Positions 33,394-41,723 of a DNA stretch of 64,000 bases are shown here, piece by piece. The translations under genes and the position numbers were made by a program. The number at the start of each line of letters is the position of its first letter. Positions within the stretch are counted from its first letter, which is position 1. The stretch is taken from assembly GCF_023074185.1 (NCBI RefSeq), contig NZ_JADPKY010000194.1, positions 1-64,000 on the forward strand. The letters are read 5' to 3'. Source of the stretch: Bradyrhizobium sp. 132. Its GTDB lineage: Bacteria > Pseudomonadota > Alphaproteobacteria > Rhizobiales > Xanthobacteraceae. Under the pieces are notes generated by a model. That model worked only from the letters and a program-made list of their open reading frames with translations, ran no database searches and was not told the origin of the DNA.

Positions 33394-35783
33394 TATCCAA
33401 GATAAAGAAAGGTGCAGATGCCGGCGGGTTGCTGCGGTATATTTTTGCACAGCGGGACGGCGAAAGGCGTACGCGAGAAGGCGTAGTCGATCTCGGTGGC
33501 ACCATACCCGGCTCATCTGTTGGCGAAATGGCGCAATACGTTTCGCATCTAACCTCGCTACGCCCGCTTCTGCGCAAAAACGTTGCGCACCTCATTCTCC
33601 GATGGACAAAGGACGACAATCCGTCGGTGATCGATCAGCAACAGATGGCCAGATTGCACGCGGAGCGGCTGGGCTTTTTACATTGGACGGCAGTTTCCCA
33701 TGGAAATCATCTGCACATCGCCGCATCTCGCGTGAACGCGGACGGCTCGGTGGTGACAGACAGTGACGATTTTCGACGTGGAGAAGAGAGCAGGGCGGAA
33801 CTTGAGCGAGTGTTCCGCCTAGTGCAGGTACCTCCCTCTCATCTTCGAGACCGCGGCCAATCTCTTCATCATGTGAGAGCGCCGACTCAAGAAGAGATGG
33901 CAGTCTGTGCCTCAGGAGGCGGTTCAGTACGGGGGCAGTTGCAGGAGGCCGTTTCGGCGGCTCTCGGTGACGATGTCGTCGCTCTATCCACGTTTCTGCG
34001 TAGACTTAACGCGGTTGGCATCGAGGTGAAGCTCAATGTTGGCACTACAAACCGGATCGCCGGAATTTCGTTCCGCTTAGACGGAATCGAGATGAAAGGT
34101 TCGAGCTTGGGCCGCTCTTTCTCTTGGCCTCAGTTACAACGCAGAGGAGTGACCTATGACATCGAGAGAGACTTGGAGAGCGTCAACGAATGCATCTACG
34201 GACGCCCGGATCGACAAAATTCGTCGGTCCGCCGACGAGAGCATCGCGCAGATCAACGAGATGAAGGCTGCTCCGGAGCAGATCGCGACGCAGCTGCTGC
34301 CCCTCGCAAAATCTCTCGCGACATTGTCCGACGAGGTGAAGGACTCCCTGAAGATCATGCATTCGACGGTAACGAATCTGCCGGAAGCCTGTTGCACGGA
34401 GATAAAGGAGGCGACGGGAAAGGCGGAAAAGTCGCTAACGTCCCTCTACAGCGCGACAATGCAAGTATGCAACCAAGCCGTCCAAGTGGCGAACTACGCC
34501 AAGGAAATCGATCAACGGCACCGGCGGGGTATTTGGCGAGCGGCCCTGACCGTCGGAATTCTCTCGTCAGTGCCGCCGACAATCATCGGCTTGGCCATTG
34601 CCCAGGCCACGGGAAATCCGCCGTTGCGGCTGCTGAAGGCACTGTTGGGGATATAGAGGTGTTGGACGGTTCGGAAACTGCTGAAGAAGCACTCCGGAAA
34701 TGGAGCCGCAACATGGCGCGCCAACTTCGCAAATCCCAGCCGGAGGGCGGCGGGCCGCCGGTCGGCTCGCCGTTTATCAGCCCATTTTCTTATCTGCGCA
34801 GGATTGCAGACCTGGCTAACATCGAAACGCCCGGGGACCCTACGACTGAGCAGCTCCTTCGGCAGGTGAGGGGCTTTGGTTGCGATCGTTTCGAGATCGG
34901 TGTGCTGCCTCCCAAGCATCGAACGGACCTGCATGCGAATCGGATTCGGACGTTCTCGCTGGCTCAGTTGGCCGACCCGAAGACGATCAAGTGGCTCAAA
35001 CGCATGAATGTTCTGGATCACGATATTTTTGTACGTCCCGCAGCCCGCGATGGCGGATGTGTCGAGCCCTTGGTTCTCATCGACGACTTAACAAGGGAGG
35101 CAGTTCAACGGCTGGACAGGGCCGGTCTTCCATTGGCGATCTTGATTGAATCGAGCCCCGCAAATTTTCATGGTTGGGTGAGGATCAGCGACGGACCCAT
35201 ACCCAAGGAGTTGGCCCTATGTGCAGCGCGAATCCTTGCGGCCAATTTTGGTGGTGATCCGGGCGCTATTGGAAGTCGTCAATTTGGTCGCCTTGCTGGG
35301 TTCACGAATCGGAAGGCGAAGTATCGTACCGGTAGCGACAAGGCGCCCTTTGCGCGCCTCCGCGCCTCGCAGATGACCGTCGCGCCAAGGGGGGCCGAAC
35401 TGGTCGTCCGGGCCCAGGCGGTAATTCAGCAGGAACAAGCGATCAAGGTGAGGACGGATGCTAATAGCCGCGCCGTCGTCAAATTGGGCGGGGCGCAGTA
35501 TGTTGACAACGCCGTCAACCTGTTCGCTTCGGAGCGGCGTCGATGCCGTGTCACCCGAAGTGACGGATCGATTGATGACTCCGCTGCGGACTTTGCCGCA
35601 GCAGCGGCCATGCTGGATGCTGGATGGCATACTGATGCGATCACCAGCGCGATCGTCCTGGCATCTCCGCGGGTGGCCGAGCGCCACAAAGATATCTACG
35701 CCTATGCGTCGCGGACGGTATCCGCGGCAGCGGCATCAACGAGACCTCGCTATCCGGTGCCGTCCCCACGACCAAAACGGTAG
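33390..35783 (+). CDS. mobA: Relaxase-primase fusion (MobA-like)
   Basis: A 797-residue protein. The N-terminal relaxase (about 1-150) has the metal-binding HGNHLHIAASRVN motif. A central linker (about 255-430), rich in Arg, Gly and Asp, is low-complexity in this frame because it doubles as coding sequence for another gene. The C-terminal part (about 480-690) resembles RepB-type primases: FGCDRFEIGVLPPKH, IESSPANFHGWVRISDG, and GSRQFGRLAGFTNRK. This relaxase-linker-primase order matches RSF1010 MobA/RepB. It would nick oriT, pilot the strand through a helper conjugation system and prime replication in the recipient. No type IV secretion genes are present. Confidence 0.85.
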   Translation: MISKIKKGADAGGLLRYIFAQRDGERRTREGVVDLGGTIPGSSVGEMAQYVSHLTSLRPLLRKNVAHLILRWTKDDNPSVIDQQQMARLHAERLGFLHWTAVSHGNHLHIAASRVNADGSVVTDSDDFRRGEESRAELERVFRLVQVPPSHLRDRGQSLHHVRAPTQEEMAVCASGGGSVRGQLQEAVSAALGDDVVALSTFLRRLNAVGIEVKLNVGTTNRIAGISFRLDGIEMKGSSLGRSFSWPQLQRRGVTYDIERDLESVNECIYGRPDRQNSSVRRREHRADQRDEGCSGADRDAAAAPRKISRDIVRRGEGLPEDHAFDGNESAGSLLHGDKGGDGKGGKVANVPLQRDNASMQPSRPSGELRQGNRSTAPAGYLASGPDRRNSLVSAADNHRLGHCPGHGKSAVAAAEGTVGDIEVLDGSETAEEALRKWSRNMARQLRKSQPEGGGPPVGSPFISPFSYLRRIADLANIETPGDPTTEQLLRQVRGFGCDRFEIGVLPPKHRTDLHANRIRTFSLAQLADPKTIKWLKRMNVLDHDIFVRPAARDGGCVEPLVLIDDLTREAVQRLDRAGLPLAILIESSPANFHGWVRISDGPIPKELALCAARILAANFGGDPGAIGSRQFGRLAGFTNRKAKYRTGSDKAPFARLRASQMTVAPRGAELVVRAQAVIQQEQAIKVRTDANSRAVVKLGGAQYVDNAVNLFASERRRCRVTRSDGSIDDSAADFAAAAAMLDAGWHTDAITSAIVLASPRVAERHKDIYAYASRTVSAAAASTRPRYPVPSPRPKR
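34156..34656 (+). CDS. mobB: MobB-like protein encoded inside the relaxase gene
   Basis: A 166-residue frame nested in mobA in a different reading frame, with GAGGAG about 7 bases before its ATG. It reads as a real protein: a long helical or coiled-coil part (TDARIDKIRRSADESIAQIN and onward), and a C-terminal hydrophobic helix (TVGILSSVPPTIIGLAIAQA). In RSF1010, mobB is nested in mobA in the same way and its product is a membrane-associated helper of the relaxosome. The mobA frame here is low-complexity over exactly this interval, which suggests that the nested frame is the constrained one. Confidence 0.75.
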   Translation: MTSRETWRASTNASTDARIDKIRRSADESIAQINEMKAAPEQIATQLLPLAKSLATLSDEVKDSLKIMHSTVTNLPEACCTEIKEATGKAEKSLTSLYSATMQVCNQAVQVANYAKEIDQRHRRGIWRAALTVGILSSVPPTIIGLAIAQATGNPPLRLLKALLGI

Positions 35784-35868
35784 GCGTGGCACCAAGGAGC
35801 CAGAAGAGATAGATGCCGCTAACCGTTTCTCGGCCCGTCCAGGGCCGAGCCGTGGGGATGAATTCCGA

Positions 35869-36144
35869 TCAGCCTTCGCTATTTTGGCGCCATTGCTTCA
35901 TTGCAATCTCGATAACGGGGCGCATTTCGAAATTTATCTGATTGCGAATGTAGTTCGCGACGCTTATTTCCGCGTTTTTGGGTACCGCCGAGAGAGCGGC
36001 GGGATACATGGTTTTCAAATGATGGACGGCTGATCGCCCGATACGCCGCGCCAATTGGTCGAGGGATTGACGCAGCTCGTTTTCAAGATCGTCTGCATCA
36101 GACCCGATAGGATTCGGCGAAGGAATGACAAGCTCGCGTGACAT
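35869..36144 (-). CDS. Hypothetical protein
   Basis: A 91-residue helical protein (DDLENELRQSLDQLARRIGR, then SAVHHLKTMYPAALSAV). No domain is recognised. It points leftward, convergent with the relaxase gene. The composition is protein-like and the frame has a clear ATG start. Being beside the right end of the element it may be a small regulator or excision factor, but nothing in the sequence proves it. Confidence 0.5.
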   Translation of the reverse strand: MSRELVIPSPNPIGSDADDLENELRQSLDQLARRIGRSAVHHLKTMYPAALSAVPKNAEISVANYIRNQINFEMRPVIEIAMKQWRQNSEG

Positions 36145-36190
36145 TTGTTGGCTCCCAGAACCGCGGCACTAATATTATCGATTGTGTCGG

Positions 36191-36613
36191 TTACGATCGT
36201 AAGCGACCATTTTCGCGCTTGAATTCCATCCACGCATTAGCCGGTACGCCGGTGCCCACGCGCTTCAACCAGCCGGCGCGCTGCTCGTTTGTCATGGAAT
36301 TATACCACTTCATGCCCTCGGCTTCGTCCGCGGTGGGGGTCCTTTCGTCGGCATTCTCCCCCTCCTTCGCCGATTTGCTCGCGTGCATCAGCGGCCCATG
36401 ATATAAATCATGTGAAGGCCAGGGGCGCTCGATGTCGTAAGCTTGAGCGTCTGCGCGTCCGTCGCGATAAGCGAGTGCCTCTTCGATATCTTCGAATGCG
36501 GCGATGACCAGTTTCTCAGCGCCCCACGCGGTGGGCGGGACCACCACAACGCAGTTAAACCCGAGCTTGCCGAGCGCGGCCAGCATCTCTCGATTCATTC
36601 TCGGTTTCGGCAT
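36191..36613 (-). CDS. Hypothetical protein
   Basis: A 140-residue protein, the last gene before attR. The N terminus (MPKPRMNREMLAALGKLGFN) is followed by VVVVPPTAWGAEKLVIAAFE, an alpha/beta pattern. The C-terminal helix (MKWYNSMTNEQRAGWLKRVG) is Trp-rich. I do not recognise the family. It is separated from the previous gene by 46 bases and is probably co-transcribed with it from a promoter near the right end. Confidence 0.5.
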   Translation of the reverse strand: MPKPRMNREMLAALGKLGFNCVVVVPPTAWGAEKLVIAAFEDIEEALAYRDGRADAQAYDIERPWPSHDLYHGPLMHASKSAKEGENADERTPTADEAEGMKWYNSMTNEQRAGWLKRVGTGVPANAWMEFKRENGRLRS

Positions 36614-36905
36614 CTTGCTTCCTTGATCTCTAGATTCGATCGCTCGACCCCAATGAAGTCGTGGCGGTCACGCCCAATCCATTCGTCCCCACCTTGAAGT
36701 CACCGGCGTTAGACGCCCAGCTGGGGTAGTTTTGATCCCTCATAGATTAGCGATACAGCCCAACTTTCGCGAAAATATTCGAGGGGGAGGGTTAAAATTT
36801 CGGTTGATTACACGTAGGGGTCGGTACACACTACTGGTACACAACGCCACCTCGGATTTTTGAAAAAACCCTTATTTTACGCGGATTTTTGCAACCGGCT
36901 GAGAG
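36614..36905. other. Right-end sequence of the element
   Basis: About 290 bases, AT-rich, between the last gene and attR. It contains two GGTACACA motifs (about 36824-36843) like the pair before the integrase at the left end. On the minus strand it also has GCAAAAATCCG...AAAATAAGG, which resembles GCAAAATCCG...AAATAAGG inside attL. These look like recombinase or excisionase arm sites. Confidence 0.5.
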
Positions 36906-36922
36906 TCCCTCCCTCTCCGCCA
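36906..36922 (+). repeat. attR: 17-bp direct repeat
   Basis: An exact copy of TCCCTCCCTCTCCGCCA at 15045-15061, the tRNA-Ser-like acceptor end. It closes the 21.9-kb element. The sequence before it (CGGCTGAGAG) does not form the T arm seen at attL, so the tRNA-like half belongs to the left side. The right flank carries GTAAAATAAGGTCTT, resembling the arm-like sequence inside attL, which hints at another element having used the same site. Confidence 0.7.
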
Positions 36923-37027
36923 TAATAAAACGGCTTCGAGAAAGCCCCGTAAAATAAGGTCTTACGGCACTCCAGGAGCTTCTGGTGTGGCCCCGGGGTG
37001 TAGCCCCAAAGGTAGCGCTAGGATGCC

Positions 37028-37996
37028 ATGTCTGCTGCCGAAAGACAACTTCGGCGCGTCGGCCGGCGGATGCGCTCCGGTCGCGACTCGGTGTTTCGGC
37101 TGATATGTATCGCAGGTTCGCCCGCATCCTGCGGCGACTCCGTAGAGAAGCTCGGATTGATCACCGAGGAAGAAGCGCAGGCGATTGCGAGACGCGTCGG
37201 GAAGCCGACCTTGGAGTTCGCGGTTTCGATCGTCGCTCCGATCTACTGGGCCCAGCGCGGAGAGCAAGGAGCCGTTTCCGCGCGAAACGGAACGGCCTTT
37301 TTCCTCTGCACGCCCGAGGCGCTGTTCGGAGTGACCGCCGCGCATGTCGTCGACGGGCCGGGCGGATGGCGGGAATCCTGCGCCCAACATGGACAGGCGC
37401 CGCTGCGGCTCGGCGCGAAGAACGGCAAGTCGATCGAACTGCCGTGGGATGCACGTTGCGTCGATCTCGACCTGGATATCGACGTCGCGACCTTCATGAT
37501 CTCGCCCCGCGAGATCGAGGCGATCGAGCGCGTGCCGTACGGCGGCCTGCAGACGCAATGGCCGCCTCCGGCACCGCGGATCGACGTCGGCATCACGTAT
37601 GCCGGATTTCCCGGCGTCGGAACGCGAAATCTCTCGCGCGAGGCTGTCCAGTTCGGGATCCTATGCGGTACCGGACTGGTCAGCAGCGTCAACGATCGTG
37701 AAGTTTCCACGCTGCTCGAGCGCGAATATCTAGAGCCCGTCCTCGGCGAAGGTATGGTGCCGGAGGACTACAATTTCGGCGGTATCAGCGGTGGTCCGCT
37801 GATCTACAACGTGCTGACCGATCACCAATTGCTGGTGAACGCCCTCGGCGGAGTGATCGTCGCGGGGCCGAACCCTTCGACGGGCGCGCGAGCAGTCGAT
37901 TCGGGGATTCGAGCTTTTCCAAGCGCGGCGCGCCGATTTCATCACCAGCAGGCGTTTGCAAAAATTGGCCGAGCAATACGACGTGAAGGGCGGTAG
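37028..37996 (+). CDS. Trypsin-like serine protease, C terminus probably frameshifted
   Basis: A 322-residue frame. Catalytic residues of a trypsin-fold protease are visible: His in FGVTAAHVVDGPG, Asp in DLDIDVATFMI and Ser in NFGGISGGPLIY. No signal peptide is seen, so it is likely cytoplasmic. The first 45 residues are basic and may not be translated; LITEEEAQAIARRVGKP looks like the real beginning. After VIVAGPNPSTGAR the frame changes: the other frame continues GFELFQARRADFIT, a better end for this family, so a one-base indel near 37,890 is likely. Confidence 0.7.
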   Translation: MSAAERQLRRVGRRMRSGRDSVFRLICIAGSPASCGDSVEKLGLITEEEAQAIARRVGKPTLEFAVSIVAPIYWAQRGEQGAVSARNGTAFFLCTPEALFGVTAAHVVDGPGGWRESCAQHGQAPLRLGAKNGKSIELPWDARCVDLDLDIDVATFMISPREIEAIERVPYGGLQTQWPPPAPRIDVGITYAGFPGVGTRNLSREAVQFGILCGTGLVSSVNDREVSTLLEREYLEPVLGEGMVPEDYNFGGISGGPLIYNVLTDHQLLVNALGGVIVAGPNPSTGARAVDSGIRAFPSAARRFHHQQAFAKIGRAIRREGR

Positions 37997-38093
37997 CGCG
38001 GTGCGCCCCGCGAGAGCGGTCGAGCGGCCGCTGCCGCTGCCGCGCACGACGCCCCCAACTTCGATCTTCTCCGGGGCGGGCGAGGCCTGCCCC
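37926..38093 (+). pseudogene. Second broken copy of the small conserved protein
   Basis: In the frame two bases off the protease, RRLQKLAEQYDVKGGSAV is followed by LPLPRTTPPTSIFSGAGEA. This is the C-terminal two thirds of the same small protein whose other broken copy is at 2466-2664. It has no start of its own: it joins directly to the protease-like RRADFIT in the same frame. The expected stop after GEA is replaced by a Cys codon, so the frame reads on. It is a remnant created by recombination at the edge of the element. Confidence 0.55.
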
Positions 38094-38323
38094 CTAGGTC
38101 ATGATGTCGTGATCTTGGCTCCGGCTGAGACCCGGATCATCTACCGAGATCCTGATTACAGCGACGTCGATTCCACCGCCCGCCCCTGCGAAGGCGACCG
38201 GTACAAGCTCAATTGCGCCGAAAACGCCGTGAATTGCTCGTCTTTCCGGTACCTCGTGGCTGGCACGGGCGGTATGGTCGGCATCCGGCCGGTCCGGAGC
38301 CAGCAGTGCCTTTCGCAGCAGAG

Positions 38324-39220
38324 ATGCTTCAGGATACGACGGACATGGCCGCCTTGGCCGAGGCACTCGCCGGCTCACCGGACTACCGGGTGCTGCGCCG
38401 ACTGGTGCCGCGCCCCCTGTCCGCGCCGCCCGCCGGACTGGAGACCAGAGTCGGCATTTTGCTGGACACCGAGACGACCGGCCTCGATCACGCCAGGGAC
38501 GAGATCATCGAACTCGGGATGGTCAAATTCGACTACACGAAGGACGGGCGGATCGTCGGTGTCAGAGACACGTTCTCCGCCTTCAACCAGCCGAACTGCT
38601 CCATTTCGCCCGAGGTTACGGCGCTCACAGGCATCACCGACGAGCTAGTGGCCGGTCACAGGTTCGATGACATGGCCATCACGGCCTTCGTAGAGGACGC
38701 CGTGATCGTCATCGCGCACAACAGTGGATTCGACAGGAAGTTCGCCGAACGCTACTGGCCCTTCTTCGAGCACAAAGCCTGGGGCTGCAGCATGAGCGAG
38801 ATCGACTGGCGCAAACACGGCTTCGCGGGCTCGCAGCTCGGCTACCTGCTCAACGGTGCTGGCTACTTCCACCAGGCGCACCGAGCGGTCGACGACTGCC
38901 ACGCGTTGCTGGAGGTCCTCGCCTTCGAACTGCCGACTGCGGGCTCGCCGGCGCTCGCGCTGCTGCTCGAGAACGCCCGCAAGCCGACGCTGCGAATATG
39001 GGCGGAGCAGTCGCCTTTCGAGCTGAAGGATTCGTTGAAGAGGCGAGGCTATCGCTGGAGCGACGGCACGGACGGCCGTCCGAAAAGCTGGTACATCGAT
39101 GTCTACGCGACGACGCTGGCCGCCGAGCTCGCGTTCCTGAGGGCGGAGATCTACCTACGCGACGTCGAACTTCCCCTGCAGACGCTGACCGCCTTCACAC
39201 GCTTTTCCTGCAGAGCATGA
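38324..39220 (+). CDS. DnaQ-like 3'-5' exonuclease
   Basis: 298 residues from ATG 38324 (MLQDTTDMAALAEALAGSPD). DEDDh motifs are complete: Exo I ILLDTETTGLDH, Exo II FVEDAVIVIAHNSGFDRKF, and Exo III HQAHRAVDDCHALLEVL. The N-terminal 50 residues are a helical extension and the C-terminal 90 (RRGYRWSDGTDGRPKSWYID) a small beta domain found in a group of rhizobial DnaQ paralogues. It probably trims DNA in repair rather than acting as the replicative proofreading subunit. It begins a run of repair genes. Confidence 0.85.
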   Translation: MLQDTTDMAALAEALAGSPDYRVLRRLVPRPLSAPPAGLETRVGILLDTETTGLDHARDEIIELGMVKFDYTKDGRIVGVRDTFSAFNQPNCSISPEVTALTGITDELVAGHRFDDMAITAFVEDAVIVIAHNSGFDRKFAERYWPFFEHKAWGCSMSEIDWRKHGFAGSQLGYLLNGAGYFHQAHRAVDDCHALLEVLAFELPTAGSPALALLLENARKPTLRIWAEQSPFELKDSLKRRGYRWSDGTDGRPKSWYIDVYATTLAAELAFLRAEIYLRDVELPLQTLTAFTRFSCRA

Positions 39221-39250
39221 AGGCGGTCGTCGTGCCGATTGGGTGCTGAA

Positions 39251-39436
39251 CTAGCGATCCAGCCGCTTCTCGACCCGCTTGCGCGAGTTGCCGACCTTCT
39301 TGACTGCCTTCTTCACGGCCGATGCCGAACGGCCAGTCTTCTTTGCTTCGTACCGGACTTCGTAGTCCTGTCCCTTCGCGACCCGGGCCCGATCTTGTTT
39401 GCGTCACCGTGCCGTCTTCTTTTTCGCTGCCGCCAC
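39251..39436 (-). pseudogene. DUF3606 small protein with in-frame stop
   Basis: From the GTG complementary to 39434-39436 (GAGGAG upstream) the frame reads MAAAKKKTAR, then TGA, then RKQDRARVAKGQDYEVRYEA and KKTGRSASAVKKAVKKVGNS to the stop at 39251. The second part is a clear DUF3606 domain, a short basic stress-associated protein of rhizobia. One CGA-to-TGA change would explain the interruption, since the frame is otherwise intact over 61 codons. A perfect EcfG-type promoter lies upstream. It could be a recent nonsense mutation, read-through or a sequence error. Confidence 0.65.
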
Positions 39437-39466
39437 CGGCTCCTCCTCTTTTGATGATGGAAATAG

Positions 39467-39491
39467 AACGCCGTCAGGATTCGCGGGTTCC
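39467..39491 (-). promoter_or_regulatory. EcfG-type general stress promoter
   Basis: On the minus strand, GGAAC (complement of 39487-39491), 16 bases, CGTT (complement of 39467-39470). This is exactly the consensus of the alphaproteobacterial general-stress sigma factor EcfG. The -10 box is 31 bases before the GTG of the DUF3606 gene, so it is correctly placed to drive that gene. Confidence 0.75.
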
Positions 39492-39549
39492 GGAAACGAA
39501 TCCTTCGGTCCCGATTTGAATCCGCAATGTTGCGTTGGAGTTTGGGTAG

Positions 39550-40470
39550 GTGGCGTTTCAGCGGCGTAAACCGGCGATGATCGGCGTCAAGGCGCCGTTT
39601 CCGGGCTTCGTAGAACCGGCCTTGGCATCCTCGATCGAAAGGGTGCCGTCCGGAGCCAGATGGATTCACGAGATCAAGTTCGACGGCTACCGCGTCCAAG
39701 TCCATCTGGCGAACCAAGCGGTCAAGGTCTTCACCCGCCGCGGACATGATTGGACCCATCGCTTCAAGAAAGTCGCCGACGATGCCTGGCACCTCAAGGC
39801 CGGTTCGGCGGTCGTCGATGGCGAGGTCGTCGTCCCTGCCGCCGACGGCACTACCGATTTCTCGGTCCTGCAGAACGAGCTCAAGGGCAAGTCCACCAGC
39901 ATCGTTCTGGTCTCCTTCGATCTCCTCTACCTGAACGGTCGCGACCTGCGGAAATTGCCGCTGTTACGGCGCAAGTCCGAACTCAAGAAGATTGTCGCTG
40001 CCACCGACGTCCAGTTCAGCGAAAGCTTCGAAATCGAGGGCCAGGATATGTTCGCGCACGCCTGCAAGGTCGGCTTGGAGGGCGTGGTCTCGAAGGTTCG
40101 CGACAGCATCTACGCCAGCGGTCGCGGCAACAATTGGGTGAAGAAGACTTGCGCGCAACGCGAGACCCTAACGATCGCAGGGTTCGCGCTCGACGGCACC
40201 AAGTGGGACGGCCTCTATGTCGGCCGACGCAAGGGCGCCGATCTGGTCTACGCAGGCAAGGTCGACCATGGATTCGACAAGACCTCGACGGCGGAGCTCC
40301 GCAGACGGTTGGAGCCGCTGGTCCGGAAGACGCAGCCCTACGCAAAGCGGATCGCTCACAAGGGCGTCTGGGTCGAGCCGAAGCTGCTTGCCGAAATCGA
40401 GTACCGGGCGAAGTCGGCCGAGGGCAAGGGCAGGCACCCGTTCTTCAAGGGCCTTCGTGAGGACCTTTGA
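39550..40470 (+). CDS. ATP-dependent DNA ligase (LigD-type, ligase domain only)
   Basis: 306 residues. The adenylation motif is IHEIKFDGYRV with the nucleotidyl lysine. Further motifs are DGEVVVPAADG, SFDLLYLNGRDL, EGVVSKVRDS and WVKKTC. The C-terminal OB fold follows (FALDGTKWDGLYVGRRKGAD). The polymerase and phosphoesterase domains of full LigD are absent, as in the stand-alone paralogues of rhizobia used in end joining and stationary-phase repair. It starts at GTG. A second, divergent ligase lies at 48.1 kb. Confidence 0.9.
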   Translation: MAFQRRKPAMIGVKAPFPGFVEPALASSIERVPSGARWIHEIKFDGYRVQVHLANQAVKVFTRRGHDWTHRFKKVADDAWHLKAGSAVVDGEVVVPAADGTTDFSVLQNELKGKSTSIVLVSFDLLYLNGRDLRKLPLLRRKSELKKIVAATDVQFSESFEIEGQDMFAHACKVGLEGVVSKVRDSIYASGRGNNWVKKTCAQRETLTIAGFALDGTKWDGLYVGRRKGADLVYAGKVDHGFDKTSTAELRRRLEPLVRKTQPYAKRIAHKGVWVEPKLLAEIEYRAKSAEGKGRHPFFKGLREDL

Positions 40471-40502
40471 TCGCGCGGCGCTGCGCTGCGTGCGGTTTCA
40501 GG

Positions 40503-41723
40503 TCAAGACGATTGCGATCGATCCGGATGCGAAATGATCGGCAGATCAATCAGGAAGCGACTTCCCTTCCAATCTTTGGCGATGGTCAGATGGCCCTGAA
40601 GCTGCCGCACCATACCGGTGATTACCTTGAACCCCAGGCTGGCGCGCGGCTCATCGATGTCGAATCCTTCAGGCAGACCCTTGCCCTGATCCGACACCTC
40701 GACGCGAAGGCTTCCTTCGATCTCCCGTGCCGAGACCTCGATGAGTCCTCTGCTATCTGGATATGCATACTTTATGGCGTTCGCGACGAGCTCGTTGATG
40801 AGCAAACCCAGCGGAACGGCATGGTCGGCGGAGAGCAGCAACGCATCCGATTGGCAATTCAGCGTATGTTTCCCCACGTTCCCCCTGAGCTTCTTGCACA
40901 GTTCCGTCATGAAGTCGGCCAGCTCGACGAAGCCGACATGCGAGCTCCGCCACAGGTGGTCGTGAACGTCAGCGATGGTGGAGACCCGCAGACTTGCATC
41001 TTCCAAAGCGCTTTTGACCTCCTGAGACGGTGTGTTGCGCGCTTGTACCCGAAGCAACCCCACGACCGATGCGAGGCTGTTCTTGACGCGGTGGCTCATT
41101 TCGCGGGTCAGGAGCGCCTGGTATTTTAGCGCCTCCTGAAGCTTAGCATCGGCTTGTTGGCGTTCGATCGCAATGCCGAGCAGGCCGGCGAAACCGGTGA
41201 GGAAATCGGCATCGGCCTGGTCGAACTGACCGGCATCGGCGCTGTCGACTTCGAGAACGCCGAAGTAGGCCTTGCCCTCCGCGCCTTTTTCAATCAGCAC
41301 GTTGATCGCACGCCTGACGCCATGATCCGTCAGGAGCTGCGGCGTACGGAAACGTGTTTCCGCCTCCAGGTGGTTCGATATCACCGACTCCCCGGTCCGG
41401 TAGGCATAGCCCGCCGGAGATCCGACGTCGGCGGCAAGCGACACGACGTCGATGGTATTCTCCTTCCAGCCCACGCCGGCACGGACCATCAGGCATTCTT
41501 CGTTCGTCTCATATTCCAGGACCTTTGCGAATTGCGCCTGCAGTCCGATGGCGCAGAGTTCGGTCGCTTTCTGAAGGATAATCCGGAGATCCCGGGTCTG
41601 CATGGCGGCGCGGCCGAATTCTCCCAACAACGATTGCTGCCGGAGTCGGTAGCCGAGCTCGTCCCGCCCCGCTGAATGCGGTGATGAAGCCGCAGGGCCG
41701 TCCCCTGAATTGAAGGCAGTCAT
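40503..41723 (-). CDS. GAF-domain sensor histidine kinase of the HWE/HisKA_2 type
   Basis: 406 residues, no membrane segments. A GAF domain (about 35-180: LEYETNEECLMVRAGVGWKE) is followed by the phosphoacceptor helix LLTREMSHRVKNSLASVVGL and an ATPase with LGLLINELVANAIKYAYPD (N box) and VSDQGKGLPEGF (G1). Such soluble kinases often signal to PhyR/EcfG or single-domain regulators. It is not coupled to its neighbours: the ligase gene ends convergent to it. The ligand is unknown. Confidence 0.9.
   Translation of the reverse strand: MTAFNSGDGPAASSPHSAGRDELGYRLRQQSLLGEFGRAAMQTRDLRIILQKATELCAIGLQAQFAKVLEYETNEECLMVRAGVGWKENTIDVVSLAADVGSPAGYAYRTGESVISNHLEAETRFRTPQLLTDHGVRRAINVLIEKGAEGKAYFGVLEVDSADAGQFDQADADFLTGFAGLLGIAIERQQADAKLQEALKYQALLTREMSHRVKNSLASVVGLLRVQARNTPSQEVKSALEDASLRVSTIADVHDHLWRSSHVGFVELADFMTELCKKLRGNVGKHTLNCQSDALLLSADHAVPLGLLINELVANAIKYAYPDSRGLIEVSAREIEGSLRVEVSDQGKGLPEGFDIDEPRASLGFKVITGMVRQLQGHLTIAKDWKGSRFLIDLPIISHPDRSQSS

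Noticed and set aside
36925..36960. Intrinsic terminator just outside attR
   Set aside because: GGCTT/AAGCC forms a hairpin, but on the plus strand no T-run follows. On the minus strand the T-run is interrupted and no gene reads into it.
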